Source: Suilimivivens sp964614185
Lineage (GTDB): Bacteria; Bacillota; Clostridia; Lachnospirales; Lachnospiraceae
Assembly: GCA_964614185.1 (NCBI GenBank)
Contig: CAZTKJ010000006.1
Coordinates: forward strand, 1 to 64,000
Length of the DNA stretch: 64,000 nucleotides
Reading direction: 5' to 3'
Made by a program: the position numbers and the translations under genes. The notes below the pieces were generated by a model. The model was not told where the DNA came from, searched no databases, and worked only from the letters and a program-made list of their open reading frames with translations. Shown one piece after another: positions 42,499 through 51,278 of this stretch; positions within the stretch are counted from its first letter, which is position 1, and the number at the start of each line of letters is the position of its first letter.

Positions 42499-43620
42499 TC
42501 AGACGGCCTGATTGTACTTTACAACATCTACATGCTGCACTGTTCCTGCCATACCGTTTTCATAAAGGAAAAATCCTGTATTGCGGATCATTCCTTTCAT
42601 TTGATTATCCTGTCCTGTCAATGCAAAATCAGTAGAGGCATTCTGCAGACAGATTGCTCCTACGCCTTTATCTGCCAAAGAAACCAGCTGCTCATTGCCA
42701 TCCTCATCCATGGTCCATATCTTCAGCTTGCTCCATATCTCGTCACCTTCATCTATGAAGCCGTTGCCGTCAGAATCATATTTTGCCAGATCTGCAAAGC
42801 CGTTGCCTGATGATGTACCAAACAGTTCCGTACCATCATTGATAATTCCGTCACCATTCTTATCTAATGCCAGATATCCGCTTCCGCTTGCTAATCTGCT
42901 AATTTCATCCTTCTCGCCGTCTCCGTCAATGTCAAAGAAGAAGGTCTGGTCAGAAAGTTCTGCAATATTGCCATCCAGGTTGATCACAAGAGGATCGCAC
43001 ATAGTAGCTTCTATGCTGGCATAATTCTCCTCGTAATATTCCTGAAAGCTTCTGCTCATATTCAGATTTAAATTAAAGTTGATTTCTCTTCCGTCTGCAC
43101 ATCGTACAGTTCCCTGAGTTGTATAAGATGTACTCTCCGTTTCCTCATAATAATACTGTCTGCTAAAAGTAAAGGTCTTTAAAGCAGGCTGGAGAAAAGC
43201 AGAAGAAGTGGTAGTATTTCCCATAAAGGAAGAATTATCTGACATGCTCTCATAACCGTTTGCCCAGTTCCTTCTTTCCGGGAAGAATAAATTCATCAGG
43301 AAATTCAGACACTGCTGCTTAATGGTGGCAAGCTGCTTCTTCGTTTCCATAGGCTCCGGCCTTCTGATTTTCTGATTGCGCATAGCCTGCTTTAAACGCA
43401 TTTCTTCCATTGTTTTTGTTCTAAAGTCTTCTCCCGTCTCCTTTTCCTGCGCCTGGTCAGTCTCCTCCCCTTCAGGCTGCAACAGATTTCCGAACAGGCT
43501 GCCGGTTCCATCCGCAATTCCCTGTCTTACATCTGTAATTGTAACTCTTGATACTCTTCCTGATGTAGTAGAATATCTTCTTTCGGATTCCATTCCTATT
43601 ACACTGGAATCAATTCGCAT
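42499..43620 (-). CDS. EF-hand-like calcium-loop protein
   Basis: A 373-residue protein without signal peptide. The N-terminal 190 residues are low-complexity and charged; the C-terminal half begins LVINLDGNIAELSD and holds three DxDxDG-type loops (FFDIDGDGEKDE, ALDKNGDGIINDG, KYDSDGNGFIDEG), followed by WSKLKIWTMDEDG. This block is widespread in RTX/VCBS-type proteins and binds calcium. Function unknown. A sigma-28-like promoter at 43792-43819 points to it, suggesting co-expression with motility genes, though no flagellar gene is in this window. Its N-terminus resembles no exported protein. Confidence 0.6.
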   Translation of the reverse strand: MRIDSSVIGMESERRYSTTSGRVSRVTITDVRQGIADGTGSLFGNLLQPEGEETDQAQEKETGEDFRTKTMEEMRLKQAMRNQKIRRPEPMETKKQLATIKQQCLNFLMNLFFPERRNWANGYESMSDNSSFMGNTTTSSAFLQPALKTFTFSRQYYYEETESTSYTTQGTVRCADGREINFNLNLNMSRSFQEYYEENYASIEATMCDPLVINLDGNIAELSDQTFFFDIDGDGEKDEISRLASGSGYLALDKNGDGIINDGTELFGTSSGNGFADLAKYDSDGNGFIDEGDEIWSKLKIWTMDEDGNEQLVSLADKGVGAICLQNASTDFALTGQDNQMKGMIRNTGFFLYENGMAGTVQHVDVVKYNQAV

Positions 43621-43684
43621 TTAGCCTCCTTCGCTGTTTAAACCCTGTTTTCTGATATATCTTTTACGTGCACGGGAAAACAAA

Positions 43685-43729
43685 ACGGACGGCATTCTTC
43701 AAGCCTACTGCTTGTAAAACACCATCCGT
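43685..43729 (-). terminator. 20-bp hairpin with U-run between the hydratase gene and the calcium-loop gene
   Basis: Minus-strand arms 43710-43729 and 43685-43704 pair over 20 positions with wobble pairs and one A-A mismatch, loop of five, followed by TTTTGTTTT. It probably ends the aconitase-family gene, but it also lies downstream of the sigma-28-like promoter, so it could attenuate the next gene. Confidence 0.6.
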
Positions 43730-43791
43730 GGCTAAACTGTATTTATCTTCAAAGACAGCCATCCGGCCTTGATAACTGCCTTTGTACAGTA

Positions 43792-43819
43792 TATATCGGA
43801 TTTGCAGAAAAATTCTTTA
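43792..43819 (-). promoter_or_regulatory. sigma-28 (SigD/FliA)-like promoter
   Basis: On the minus strand TAAA (43816-43819) is followed after 16 bases by CCGATATA (43792-43799), a near-perfect match to the TAAA-N15/16-CCGATAT consensus. The next gene downstream is the calcium-loop protein at 42499-43620. Confidence 0.5.
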
Positions 43820-43869
43820 GCTCCCTGTTTTGAAATTTCGTTACATGGAAAGGTCAGCCTGTTACAGCC

Positions 43870-46158
43870 CTACACCCTGTTATAATTGATCAGACATCCT
43901 TTCAGAATGATCTGTCTTTCTTCATCGGTTAATTCTCCAAGCCTTACCTTAAATTCCAAAAGTCCGTCATTTCCTACTTTGTATCCTTTTATCACTTCTG
44001 CTTTTTCTTCCACCGCTCTTCTGATGCCGGGGAAGAAAAGATAATCTTTATTTTGGAAAGGAAGACTGCCCTGGTCAATCAAAAACGGGAGCATCCCCCA
44101 GTTGATCAGATTCGAGCGATATCTTTTCGTTGCATATTCATGCGCAATATTAGCCCATCCTCCAAGCACCTTCTGACAGGAAGCCGCCTGTTCTCTGGCA
44201 GAACCGTCACCGGGTTTCACGGCAAAAATAGTAGAACCGAATCCTGTATTTCCTTTGTCTGCCTCAGGATAATCCTTACAGATAGTTTCCATGACGGATT
44301 TTAACTCCGGCAGAACTTCTACCGGACATTGCCCCTCCATCACTGCCTTCTGTGCTTTTTGAATCTCTTTGGCCAGCCCCACATAAGCAGGATCCTTTCT
44401 GGACAATGTAAATTCTGCTAATCCTAAAGGATTGGAGCGATAAGAAGAAGTTTCTCCTGAAGGAATCAATTCGTCTGTTGTAGTTACCGGATCGTGAATT
44501 TCTGATACCACCCGCAGCACTAAATTTTCAGGAAGTTCTGTCATAGCCGGCCAGTCCTTGATATTGGGACCAAACTGAATTTCCACAGAAGGATCTGCAA
44601 TTCCATGAGAATCAAAAACTCTGTTAGCATATATTTGAGAATCAAAATAGTACTGATATCTGCCAATGGTGCCCTGAAATTCCGTTGCTGCCGTCAGTAT
44701 TCCTTTGTTTGCCGCTGTTGCTGCGATAGAACGGGCGTCCATAAGGGCCACAGAAGCAATCTGACCGCTTTGCAGTTTAGATCCTTCTCTGTTAGGGAAG
44801 TTTCTGGTAGAATGACGAATGCTGAAAGCATTATTGGCAGGAGTATCCCCTGCACCGAAACAAGGTCCGCAGAAAGCTGTCTTTAAAACTGCTCCTGTTT
44901 CCATCAATGCTGCTGCACAGCCATTTTTAACAAGTTCCATGTAAACAGGCATGGAGGCCGGATATACACTTAATGTAAAACCGTCAGCGCCTATATATCG
45001 ACCTTTCATAATATCCGCTGCTGCGCAGATGTTTTCAAATCCTCCTCCTGCACAGCCGGCGATGATCCCCTGATCTACCATAAGTCTTCCGTTTACCACC
45101 TTGTTTTTTAAGGAAAAGTCTACATTGCCGTCTAATGAAACAAGGGCTTTTTTCTCCACAGTATCAAGAATATCCAGAAGATTTTCATTTAGTTCCTCAA
45201 TGGTATAGGTATTGCTGGGATGGAAGGGCATGGCAATCATCGGTTTGATGGTACTTAAATCAATAGTGATCATGCCGTCATAATAGGCGATCTCTCCGGG
45301 ATTTAACTCTTTATAATCGCTGCTTCTTCCGTGAATATCATAAAATTCCCGGATTTCCTCATCCGTTCTCCAGATAGAAGACAGACAGGTTGTTTCCGTA
45401 GTCATAACATCAATGCCGATACGGAAGTCGGCGCTTAAAGAGCTTACGCCGGGACCTACAAATTCCATTACCTTATTCTTCACATATCCTTTTTCAAAGA
45501 CTTCTCCGATAATGGCAAGGGCCACATCCTGAGGGCCTACGCCCTTAACAGGTTCTCCCGTCAAATAAATGCCCACAACTTCAGGCATATTTATGTCATA
45601 AGTCTGATTTAGGAGCTGTTTAACAAGCTCCGGACCTCCTTCTCCCATGGCCATAGTGCCAAGAGCTCCGTAACGGGTATGAGAATCCGATCCTAAGATC
45701 ATCTTTCCGCCGCCTGTGAGCATTTCTCTTGCAAACTGATGGATTACCGCCTGGTGAGGGGGAACATAAACTCCGCCGTATTTTTTCGCACAGGTAAGTC
45801 CAAACATGTGGTCATCTTCGTTAATGGTTCCCCCTACGGCACAGAGGGAATTATGACAGTTGGTAAGGACATAGGGAACCGGGAACTTTTCAAGTCCCGA
45901 TGCTCTTGCTGTTTGTATGATTCCTACAAAAGTAATATCATGAGATGTCAGCTTATCAAATTTGATTTTCAGCTTTTCCATATTGCCGGATGTATTGTGG
46001 TCCTTCAGTATCCCATATGCAATGGTTTCCTTTTTAGCTGATTCCTTTGAAATATCCTTCCCTGTTTTACTTTTAATTTCCTCTGCCGCCTCATGGGAAT
46101 CGGGAATAATTTCCGTACCCTTTATAAGATAGGCGCCGCTTTTTAGCACATTGATCAC
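43870..46158 (-). CDS. aconitase-family hydratase
   Basis: A 762-residue aconitase-superfamily enzyme. The [4Fe-4S] ligands appear as one Cys in GCAGGGFEN and two in FCGPCFGAG; the substrate-binding GSDSHTRYGALGTMAMGEGG and C-terminal swivel domain (YATKRYRSNLINWGMLPF) are clear. It probably interconverts citrate and isocitrate in a partial, anaerobic TCA branch feeding glutamate, but a related hydroxyacid substrate is possible. The best start is GTG at 46158, nine bases after AGGAGG; an ATG six codons upstream would contain that ribosome-binding site. No partner citrate synthase or isocitrate dehydrogenase lies nearby. Confidence 0.85.
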   Translation of the reverse strand: MINVLKSGAYLIKGTEIIPDSHEAAEEIKSKTGKDISKESAKKETIAYGILKDHNTSGNMEKLKIKFDKLTSHDITFVGIIQTARASGLEKFPVPYVLTNCHNSLCAVGGTINEDDHMFGLTCAKKYGGVYVPPHQAVIHQFAREMLTGGGKMILGSDSHTRYGALGTMAMGEGGPELVKQLLNQTYDINMPEVVGIYLTGEPVKGVGPQDVALAIIGEVFEKGYVKNKVMEFVGPGVSSLSADFRIGIDVMTTETTCLSSIWRTDEEIREFYDIHGRSSDYKELNPGEIAYYDGMITIDLSTIKPMIAMPFHPSNTYTIEELNENLLDILDTVEKKALVSLDGNVDFSLKNKVVNGRLMVDQGIIAGCAGGGFENICAAADIMKGRYIGADGFTLSVYPASMPVYMELVKNGCAAALMETGAVLKTAFCGPCFGAGDTPANNAFSIRHSTRNFPNREGSKLQSGQIASVALMDARSIAATAANKGILTAATEFQGTIGRYQYYFDSQIYANRVFDSHGIADPSVEIQFGPNIKDWPAMTELPENLVLRVVSEIHDPVTTTDELIPSGETSSYRSNPLGLAEFTLSRKDPAYVGLAKEIQKAQKAVMEGQCPVEVLPELKSVMETICKDYPEADKGNTGFGSTIFAVKPGDGSAREQAASCQKVLGGWANIAHEYATKRYRSNLINWGMLPFLIDQGSLPFQNKDYLFFPGIRRAVEEKAEVIKGYKVGNDGLLEFKVRLGELTDEERQIILKGCLINYNRV

Positions 46159-46269
46159 GTGGCTGTTCCTCCTCATTTATTTATTTCATATTTTGATTTA
46201 CCATAAAATCCTACGGAAATTATTATAAAGTAAATAGGAGCGCTTTGCAATCTCTCCCTGTAGAAATCA

Positions 46270-46298
46270 TTGACTTGCCCTGGGGAAACCAGTATAAT
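46270..46298 (+). promoter_or_regulatory. promoter of tRNA-Ser
   Basis: TTGACT (46270-46275), 17-base spacer, TATAAT (46293-46298), 15 bases before the tRNA. Confidence 0.75.
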
Positions 46299-46313
46299 AA
46301 GAACGACATAAAT

Positions 46314-46399
46314 GGAGACGTATCGAAGCGGTCATAACGGGGCGCACTCGAAATGCGTTTGTCCTTCGGGGCACGAGGGTTCGAATCCCTCCGTCTCCG
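46314..46399 (+). tRNA. tRNA-Ser (anticodon CGA)
   Basis: Acceptor stem GGAGACG (46314-46320) pairs with CGTCTCC (46392-46398), discriminator G. The anticodon arm CGCA-CTCGAAA-TGCG gives anticodon CGA. A long variable arm and the T-arm loop GGTTCGAATCC are present, as in class II serine tRNAs. CCA is not encoded. It has its own promoter and a hairpin terminator at 46402-46435. Confidence 0.95.
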
Positions 46400-46401
46400 C
46401 T

Positions 46402-46435
46402 AAAACATCTAAGCTTCTGCTGAGATGTTTTTTTT
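46402..46435 (+). terminator. terminator of tRNA-Ser
   Basis: Stem AAAACATCT (46402-46410) with AGATGTTTT (46423-46431), inner AGC/GCT pairs, then an unbroken T-run to 46435. Confidence 0.8.
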
Positions 46436-46470
46436 ACTAATCGCCTATTGGAGGCTGATGGAGGTAATCT

Positions 46471-47292
46471 ATGCTGTATCACTATACTGATTTTGCTGCT
46501 TTTGATGGAATTATCCGATGTGCAGAACTGAGACTTAACAATATTCTGAATATGAACGATGCTTCTGAAATGAGGCTGTTTATGAACGGCATCTGTAAAG
46601 CAGTGATGGAACGGCTTGACCATGATAATGAGACAGAAAAGAGCAAAAAAACAAAGGCTTTCTTTCAAAAAGAAATGGAAGAAGAATTTCACTATTCTGC
46701 TTATGCTGCCTGCTTTTCCAAATACCGGGATGATGCTGCCCAGTGGGAAAGATATGGTCATCTTGGCCGCGGTGTATGCATTGCCTTTCATGAAGAACTT
46801 ATGCAAAAAATGGTAGGCGGCGCAGTTGCCCTTCAGGAAGTATATTATCAGGAAGATATGCGGGGGCACCGTCTCGTTGAAGAGTTCTACCATCTCATCA
46901 AGAACACGGAATATTTTTCGGAGGATCTTCCCGATTTACAGAATCTCATGAATGATGCCTGGGTACAATCAGCCGCTTTCAAACATCCTTCCTTTGCCAG
47001 TGAACGTGAATTCCGGCTGGTAGTTTCTCCTTTTATTTCCAATGAATTTGCGGTGGAGCCTAAATATCATGTATCCATGGAACGAATCAAGAAATATTAT
47101 CCTCTGGATCTAAACAGAATGTGCGGCAAATTAAACATGCATCTGTCTGACCTGGTGGGTGAGATCATTGTAGGACCTACTTCTTCTCAGTCCATTCCCA
47201 TTCTGCAGGATTACCTGGAGGATTGCGGGCTGAATTTCTTAAAAGACAGAATCAGTATGTCCGACTGCCCTCTCAGGCAGCCTACATCCTGA
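46471..47292 (+). CDS. DUF2971 domain protein
   Basis: A 273-residue protein with the DUF2971 signature: YHYTDFAAFDGIIRCAELRLNN at the start, LNMNDASEM, ACFSKYRDDAAQWERYGHLGRGVCIAF and the late FASEREFRLVVSPF. The function is unknown; family members are frequent in accessory and defence-associated regions. GGAGG lies seven bases before ATG. The gene directly follows tRNA-Ser and its terminator, a classic insertion location, although no integrase or att repeat is seen. Convergent with the vanW-like gene 13 bases away. Confidence 0.8.
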   Translation: MLYHYTDFAAFDGIIRCAELRLNNILNMNDASEMRLFMNGICKAVMERLDHDNETEKSKKTKAFFQKEMEEEFHYSAYAACFSKYRDDAAQWERYGHLGRGVCIAFHEELMQKMVGGAVALQEVYYQEDMRGHRLVEEFYHLIKNTEYFSEDLPDLQNLMNDAWVQSAAFKHPSFASEREFRLVVSPFISNEFAVEPKYHVSMERIKKYYPLDLNRMCGKLNMHLSDLVGEIIVGPTSSQSIPILQDYLEDCGLNFLKDRISMSDCPLRQPTS

Positions 47293-47305
47293 TTACAGAA
47301 GGGAT

Positions 47306-48736
47306 CTATCGCATATACTTGCTGTAAGATATCTGTTCCCGAAGGCTTTCCTCTTCTCCGGAAGGCAGGACATTTCTGTAAGTCAGCACCTCTAAAGAGG
47401 TGGCGGTAGAGCTTAAGACTTCCGTTTCAATCTCTACCTGTTCTTCACTCATTCTAGTTCCCAATACAGTAACTGTCAGATACCCATTCACATAACTGAT
47501 TTCCAGTTTGATAGGATAAGGCGTATTGTTAGCAAATCTGAAATCCAGTTCTCCCCAGGCAACAGCGGCATCCAGGCCTGCAGGAACATAACCGGAAACA
47601 AGGTCATGATTCCAACGCTCTACAATTTCCAGATTGGCATACAATACAGCTACAAAAATAGTAGATGATACCTGGCAGATTCCACCGCCGTAGGCTTGCA
47701 CCGGCTTTCCGTTTTCAACAGCTCCGGCCATTTTAAAACCGGTTTCTTCGTTTTGGTCACCTACAATATCATTGAAGGAAAACACCTCATTGCGAAGCAG
47801 CACCGCATGGTTACATTTTTCAATTGCCAGTTTTATATTCGTAATACGATTCGATGATCCGGTTACTTTAGTGGTATAAGCGGCAAGCTCATCGGCAAAT
47901 AAGTGCTCCTGCATATCCTCGGTAGTGATTTCCGGCTCCGTATAGATCAGATCAACAATAACAGTACTGCCATCCTGTGCCATATCCAAAGCATTTTGTG
48001 CACTTTCTTTGTCAAAACTGACACCTGTGACAGATTCTACGATCTCATAATTATTTTCCGGATCTAAGGAAGCATCTAATGGCTCTTTAAAAATTTCTTC
48101 ATATACCTTTTCTAAATCTATGGGATCTACTGTATCCGGAATTTTCGGACACACAATGGCCGTTTCATAGTCCTTTGCATGAACCGCCGCAATGATTTCC
48201 GTTGCCAGTTTCCCTTTGTCAACCACATATCCTGCTGTACCCATTGTAAAGATCAGGTGGCCTTTCTCTTCCCGATAGGATGTTTGAATGGTACTGTCAT
48301 CATCTAAAACTCCCTCCGCCTCCAGCATTGCATAAAGAGATTCCATATCCGGCACATCCGGCAGTGATTCTTCTTCATATCCTATGCAAAGAGCGCCCAG
48401 AAGCAGGAATCCCCTTGACAAAAACCCGCACTGATTCCTTTCAAAGGCACGCTTGACCAATGCTTCACAGTCACATTCCATAATGCTTCCTATATCCACT
48501 ATATAAGTTTCATCCTCTGCCAAAATGGTAAGTACTGCTTCGTCACAGCGCCTTTTTGTGTCAGCATTTAATGCATTTACGGCCTCACTTTGTGTCATGC
48601 CGCTTAAATCCACGCCATTGATTATTGTTCTTGGCATCATATGTCCGGTATCCGTTAAAAAGCAGAGTATCAGATAAGCAATAAGCAAAAGGCTTATTAC
48701 CACACCTGACAGGATATGTATGATTTTTTCTCTCAT
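47306..48736 (-). CDS. VanW family protein with peptidoglycan-binding region
   Basis: A 476-residue membrane-anchored protein. A single N-terminal helix (about 5-28) is followed by a PG-binding-4-like repeat region with INGVDLSGMTQSEAVNAL, and a C-terminal VanW domain (NHAVLLRNEVFSFNDIVG, AYGGGICQVSSTIFVAVLYANLEIVE, FRFANNTPYPIKLE). VanW domains occur near glycopeptide-resistance genes but are also common in wall-associated clostridial proteins without resistance. The ATG at 48736 (MREKIIHIL) is chosen; a farther TTG start has no ribosome-binding site. Likely extracellular wall remodelling. Confidence 0.85.
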   Translation of the reverse strand: MREKIIHILSGVVISLLLIAYLILCFLTDTGHMMPRTIINGVDLSGMTQSEAVNALNADTKRRCDEAVLTILAEDETYIVDIGSIMECDCEALVKRAFERNQCGFLSRGFLLLGALCIGYEEESLPDVPDMESLYAMLEAEGVLDDDSTIQTSYREEKGHLIFTMGTAGYVVDKGKLATEIIAAVHAKDYETAIVCPKIPDTVDPIDLEKVYEEIFKEPLDASLDPENNYEIVESVTGVSFDKESAQNALDMAQDGSTVIVDLIYTEPEITTEDMQEHLFADELAAYTTKVTGSSNRITNIKLAIEKCNHAVLLRNEVFSFNDIVGDQNEETGFKMAGAVENGKPVQAYGGGICQVSSTIFVAVLYANLEIVERWNHDLVSGYVPAGLDAAVAWGELDFRFANNTPYPIKLEISYVNGYLTVTVLGTRMSEEQVEIETEVLSSTATSLEVLTYRNVLPSGEEESLREQISYSKYMR

Positions 48737-48760
48737 CTCTTTTCGAGCCGTCCTTATGTT

Positions 48761-48814
48761 AAAAAATACCCTGAACACCAAATACCATCTAAAGACAGTA
48801 TCCGGTATTCAGGG
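48761..48814 (-). terminator. terminator of the lipoprotein gene
   Basis: Minus-strand arms 48804-48814 and 48769-48779 pair over 11 positions with one G-U (CCCTGAATACC with GGTGTTCAGGG), then TATTTTTT. It lies between the lipoprotein gene and the vanW-like gene. Confidence 0.75.
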
Positions 48815-48834
48815 CGTTATCTTTACCTGTCCGT

Positions 48835-49575
48835 TTATTTTACTACTACGAAAGTAATATGAGGATTAACACCTTCATACCAATACAGGAAACCTTCCAT
48901 ATCGACTACATCTCCGATATTTAATGATTTTACTGCTGCATATACATCTGTTGTATTGTCACATAAGTAAGATTCAACTGTAAATGTATATGTTACTCCA
49001 TCAGAAGAAACATTAAAATACAAGTCGTCTCCATCCTGTCCGGAACCATCCCAGCTGTATAAGAAAGCTACCTCATTTCCGCTTTCATCTATACCGGCTT
49101 CCTCTACTGTCATACCTTTGAAAGACACAAATTCGTTCTGATGGTCAATCAACTCATCAGAATCAAGAATGGATGTAACGTCTGTAGCTTTTGCAACATA
49201 ATTTCCATCTTCAAATTCAAAAGTTGCATCCACAATTTCAACTTCACCGGACCACTCTGCCTTATATCCTGTAGCCTTAATCTTGGTTCCGGGTGTTAAC
49301 TTAGCGTAATCTTCCTCGGAGCACTCCATGTTGTAAAGGAAGTAAGCGCCGTCCTTATCCTGGGTATACACAGTAGCTTTATTATCCCACCAGGACTGCT
49401 TTGCCTGCACATAAGTTTCAATGGTAACTTCTGTGTCCAGTTCTGCTGCTATATATTCAGCATGAGTCATAACGCCTTCAGATTTTGCTTCTGAAGCGCC
49501 GCCTTTACCTGCACCACAGCCAACGCAGGTAAGAATAAGTGTAACCGCTAAAAGTAATGATGTAATTTTTTTCAT
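48835..49575 (-). CDS. OB-fold-like lipoprotein
   Basis: A 246-residue lipoprotein: signal peptide MKKITSLLLAVTLILTCVGC with lipobox Cys at 20, then a small N-terminal segment and two beta-rich blocks that resemble OB-fold domains (VTIETYVQAKQSWWDNKATVYT, and VSFKGMTVEEAGI... LNIGDVVDMEGFLYWYEG). No enzyme motif is seen. GGAGAAAACT precedes the ATG at 49575. It has its own promoter (49632-49659) and terminator (48761-48814), so it is expressed separately from the ABC importer although adjacent. A role in ligand binding at the membrane is a guess. Confidence 0.6.
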   Translation of the reverse strand: MKKITSLLLAVTLILTCVGCGAGKGGASEAKSEGVMTHAEYIAAELDTEVTIETYVQAKQSWWDNKATVYTQDKDGAYFLYNMECSEEDYAKLTPGTKIKATGYKAEWSGEVEIVDATFEFEDGNYVAKATDVTSILDSDELIDHQNEFVSFKGMTVEEAGIDESGNEVAFLYSWDGSGQDGDDLYFNVSSDGVTYTFTVESYLCDNTTDVYAAVKSLNIGDVVDMEGFLYWYEGVNPHITFVVVK

Positions 49576-49631
49576 AGTTTTCTCCTCTTTGAAATCTTTT
49601 GAATAAGTCATTCAACATAAACATCAAGATA

Positions 49632-49659
49632 ATTATACACGATATTTTCAATGAATCAA
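49632..49659 (-). promoter_or_regulatory. promoter of the OB-fold-like lipoprotein gene
   Basis: Minus strand TTGATT (49654-49659), 16-base spacer, TATAAT (49632-49637), overlapping the tail region of the binding-protein gene. Confidence 0.55.
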
Positions 49660-49664
49660 TAGTA

Positions 49665-51278
49665 TTATGACTCATTTCTCTTCTTTTTTACTATCAAAAG
49701 GACTGCATAGAGGATAATCAAAACCCAGGTGACTGCCAATACTGACAATAATATTACAGATGTCCGGGGAAGTCTTCCAAGGTCAGTTTTGCCTGCAGCA
49801 GAAAGATTCCCCCTCCCTCCTGTCTGGTCCAGCCGATACAGGGCCGTAATGTCTTTGTAGAGATTTTCCACATATTCATTGCTGAATCCCTGTCCTCTTC
49901 TCACGGATTTTACCGTATTTTCAATCAGCTGTCCTGCCGCATCACGAAGGGATGCTGAGCCGTTAAATACCGGTGTAACAAATGTATGGTCTACATTGTC
50001 AAGCAACAACTGCGCTGCTCTGATTTTTATGTCATAGTAAGTAGTATCATCCTTTCCGCAGTTCAACAGATAATTCTGATATTCCTCTGAATCCTGCGCT
50101 TTGGATGTAACCGGCACATATCCTTCTGTTTCTGCATAAGCAACCTGTACCTCATTTGTCAACAGATACTGGGTAAACAGCCAGGAAGCCAGAACTTCCT
50201 GGGGATCCTCTTTATTGAAAATGCATACGGAAGGCCCCTGTGATATCATCTTGGGTTGTTCCGTATCAAACTGGGGAATCACCATGACCTCTGTTTCAAA
50301 TTCCACAATTTTATCTGCGCTGATGTCCATAAGTGGTGCATGGCTTCCCATCCATGTTGCACCGGCAGTGGAATCTACTGCAAAAATACACTGTCCGGCA
50401 TTTAGAAAATTAGCCGGATAACTGGAAATCTTAAAGGTGGAAAAAGCTCCGCTCCCGGCATGCTCTGCAATGGTGGTAAGGAACTCCTCCGTAGTATCAT
50501 TAAAGAGCAGCATTTCTCCTGCATTTGTAGAATATCCTGCATTTTTTTGTTTCAGCATCTGGATCATCATATTGTCTGTAGATTTATAGATAAAAGGAAT
50601 CATGACCTTCTGTCCATTCACCAGAAAATTTCCTTCTGCATCCTTGGCCATAGCTGCTTCGGAAACTTCCCATATAAAATCCCAGGTCAATGTTTCCGGC
50701 AGGGTATAACCCAAAGCCTCTACATAGGTTTTATTTACATAGCAGGCTTCTGTAGACCGCATATAGGGAAGGGCATAATAATGTCCTTCAAACCGGCATT
50801 CTTCCAGGAACTGCGGAACAATTTCCTCGATCATAGGGGAATCAAAACGCACTTCGCTTCCCCCAAAGCCATACTTTTCATCTGCAAATAAGTCTTCTAA
50901 AGGTACTACCAGATTGCTTCCTGTCAGATATGTTGCAATATGATCAGGATAAGTAATACATACATTGGGTGTTGTACGGGTGGCAATATTTGTTATCACA
51001 TCATTATATATTTTGCCATAATCTGTATACAGACGTAAGTTTACCTTAATATTGGGATAAAGCTGTTCAAAATCATGAATGGCCTTTTCATAGATTTTGG
51101 TTTGTGTTTTATTGGTATCATTCTTAGCCCAAAAGGTAATCTCATATTGTGCGGAAGTATCTGCCTGCTCCGGAATTTCAAAGGCTTCCAGCCCTTTGCT
51201 GCCATGGCAGCCTGTAAGCAGGCCAAGGCTCATGGCCGCCATTATAATTAAAAGCCATCGGGATATTCTGTTTTTCAT
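49665..51278 (-). CDS. sugar ABC transporter binding lipoprotein with C-terminal membrane helix
   Basis: A 537-residue family 1 solute-binding protein. It has lipobox LLTGC (Cys24), the N-terminal lobe starting YEITFWAKNDTNKTQTKIYE, and the hinge motif ISQGPSVCIFNKEDPQEVLASWLF typical of maltose-type binding proteins. Unusually, residues about 508-530 form a strong membrane helix (VILLSVLAVTWVLIILYAVL) followed by a KKKRNES cytoplasmic tail. So the protein is anchored at both ends. The ATG overlaps the MalG-like gene stop by four bases. Ligand probably a sugar or oligosaccharide. Confidence 0.85.
   Translation of the reverse strand: MKNRISRWLLIIMAAMSLGLLTGCHGSKGLEAFEIPEQADTSAQYEITFWAKNDTNKTQTKIYEKAIHDFEQLYPNIKVNLRLYTDYGKIYNDVITNIATRTTPNVCITYPDHIATYLTGSNLVVPLEDLFADEKYGFGGSEVRFDSPMIEEIVPQFLEECRFEGHYYALPYMRSTEACYVNKTYVEALGYTLPETLTWDFIWEVSEAAMAKDAEGNFLVNGQKVMIPFIYKSTDNMMIQMLKQKNAGYSTNAGEMLLFNDTTEEFLTTIAEHAGSGAFSTFKISSYPANFLNAGQCIFAVDSTAGATWMGSHAPLMDISADKIVEFETEVMVIPQFDTEQPKMISQGPSVCIFNKEDPQEVLASWLFTQYLLTNEVQVAYAETEGYVPVTSKAQDSEEYQNYLLNCGKDDTTYYDIKIRAAQLLLDNVDHTFVTPVFNGSASLRDAAGQLIENTVKSVRRGQGFSNEYVENLYKDITALYRLDQTGGRGNLSAAGKTDLGRLPRTSVILLSVLAVTWVLIILYAVLLIVKKKRNES

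Noticed and set aside
43737..43869. Possible cyclic-di-GMP or other riboswitch upstream of the calcium-loop gene
   Set aside because: Looked for the conserved GEMM core and did not find it; the hairpin and sigma-28-like promoter explain the structure.
46267..46893. Long minus-strand open frame across tRNA-Ser and the DUF2971 gene
   Set aside because: Its C-terminal part is the tRNA gene read in antisense, a well-known false protein; the rest is antisense to a better-supported gene with a ribosome-binding site.
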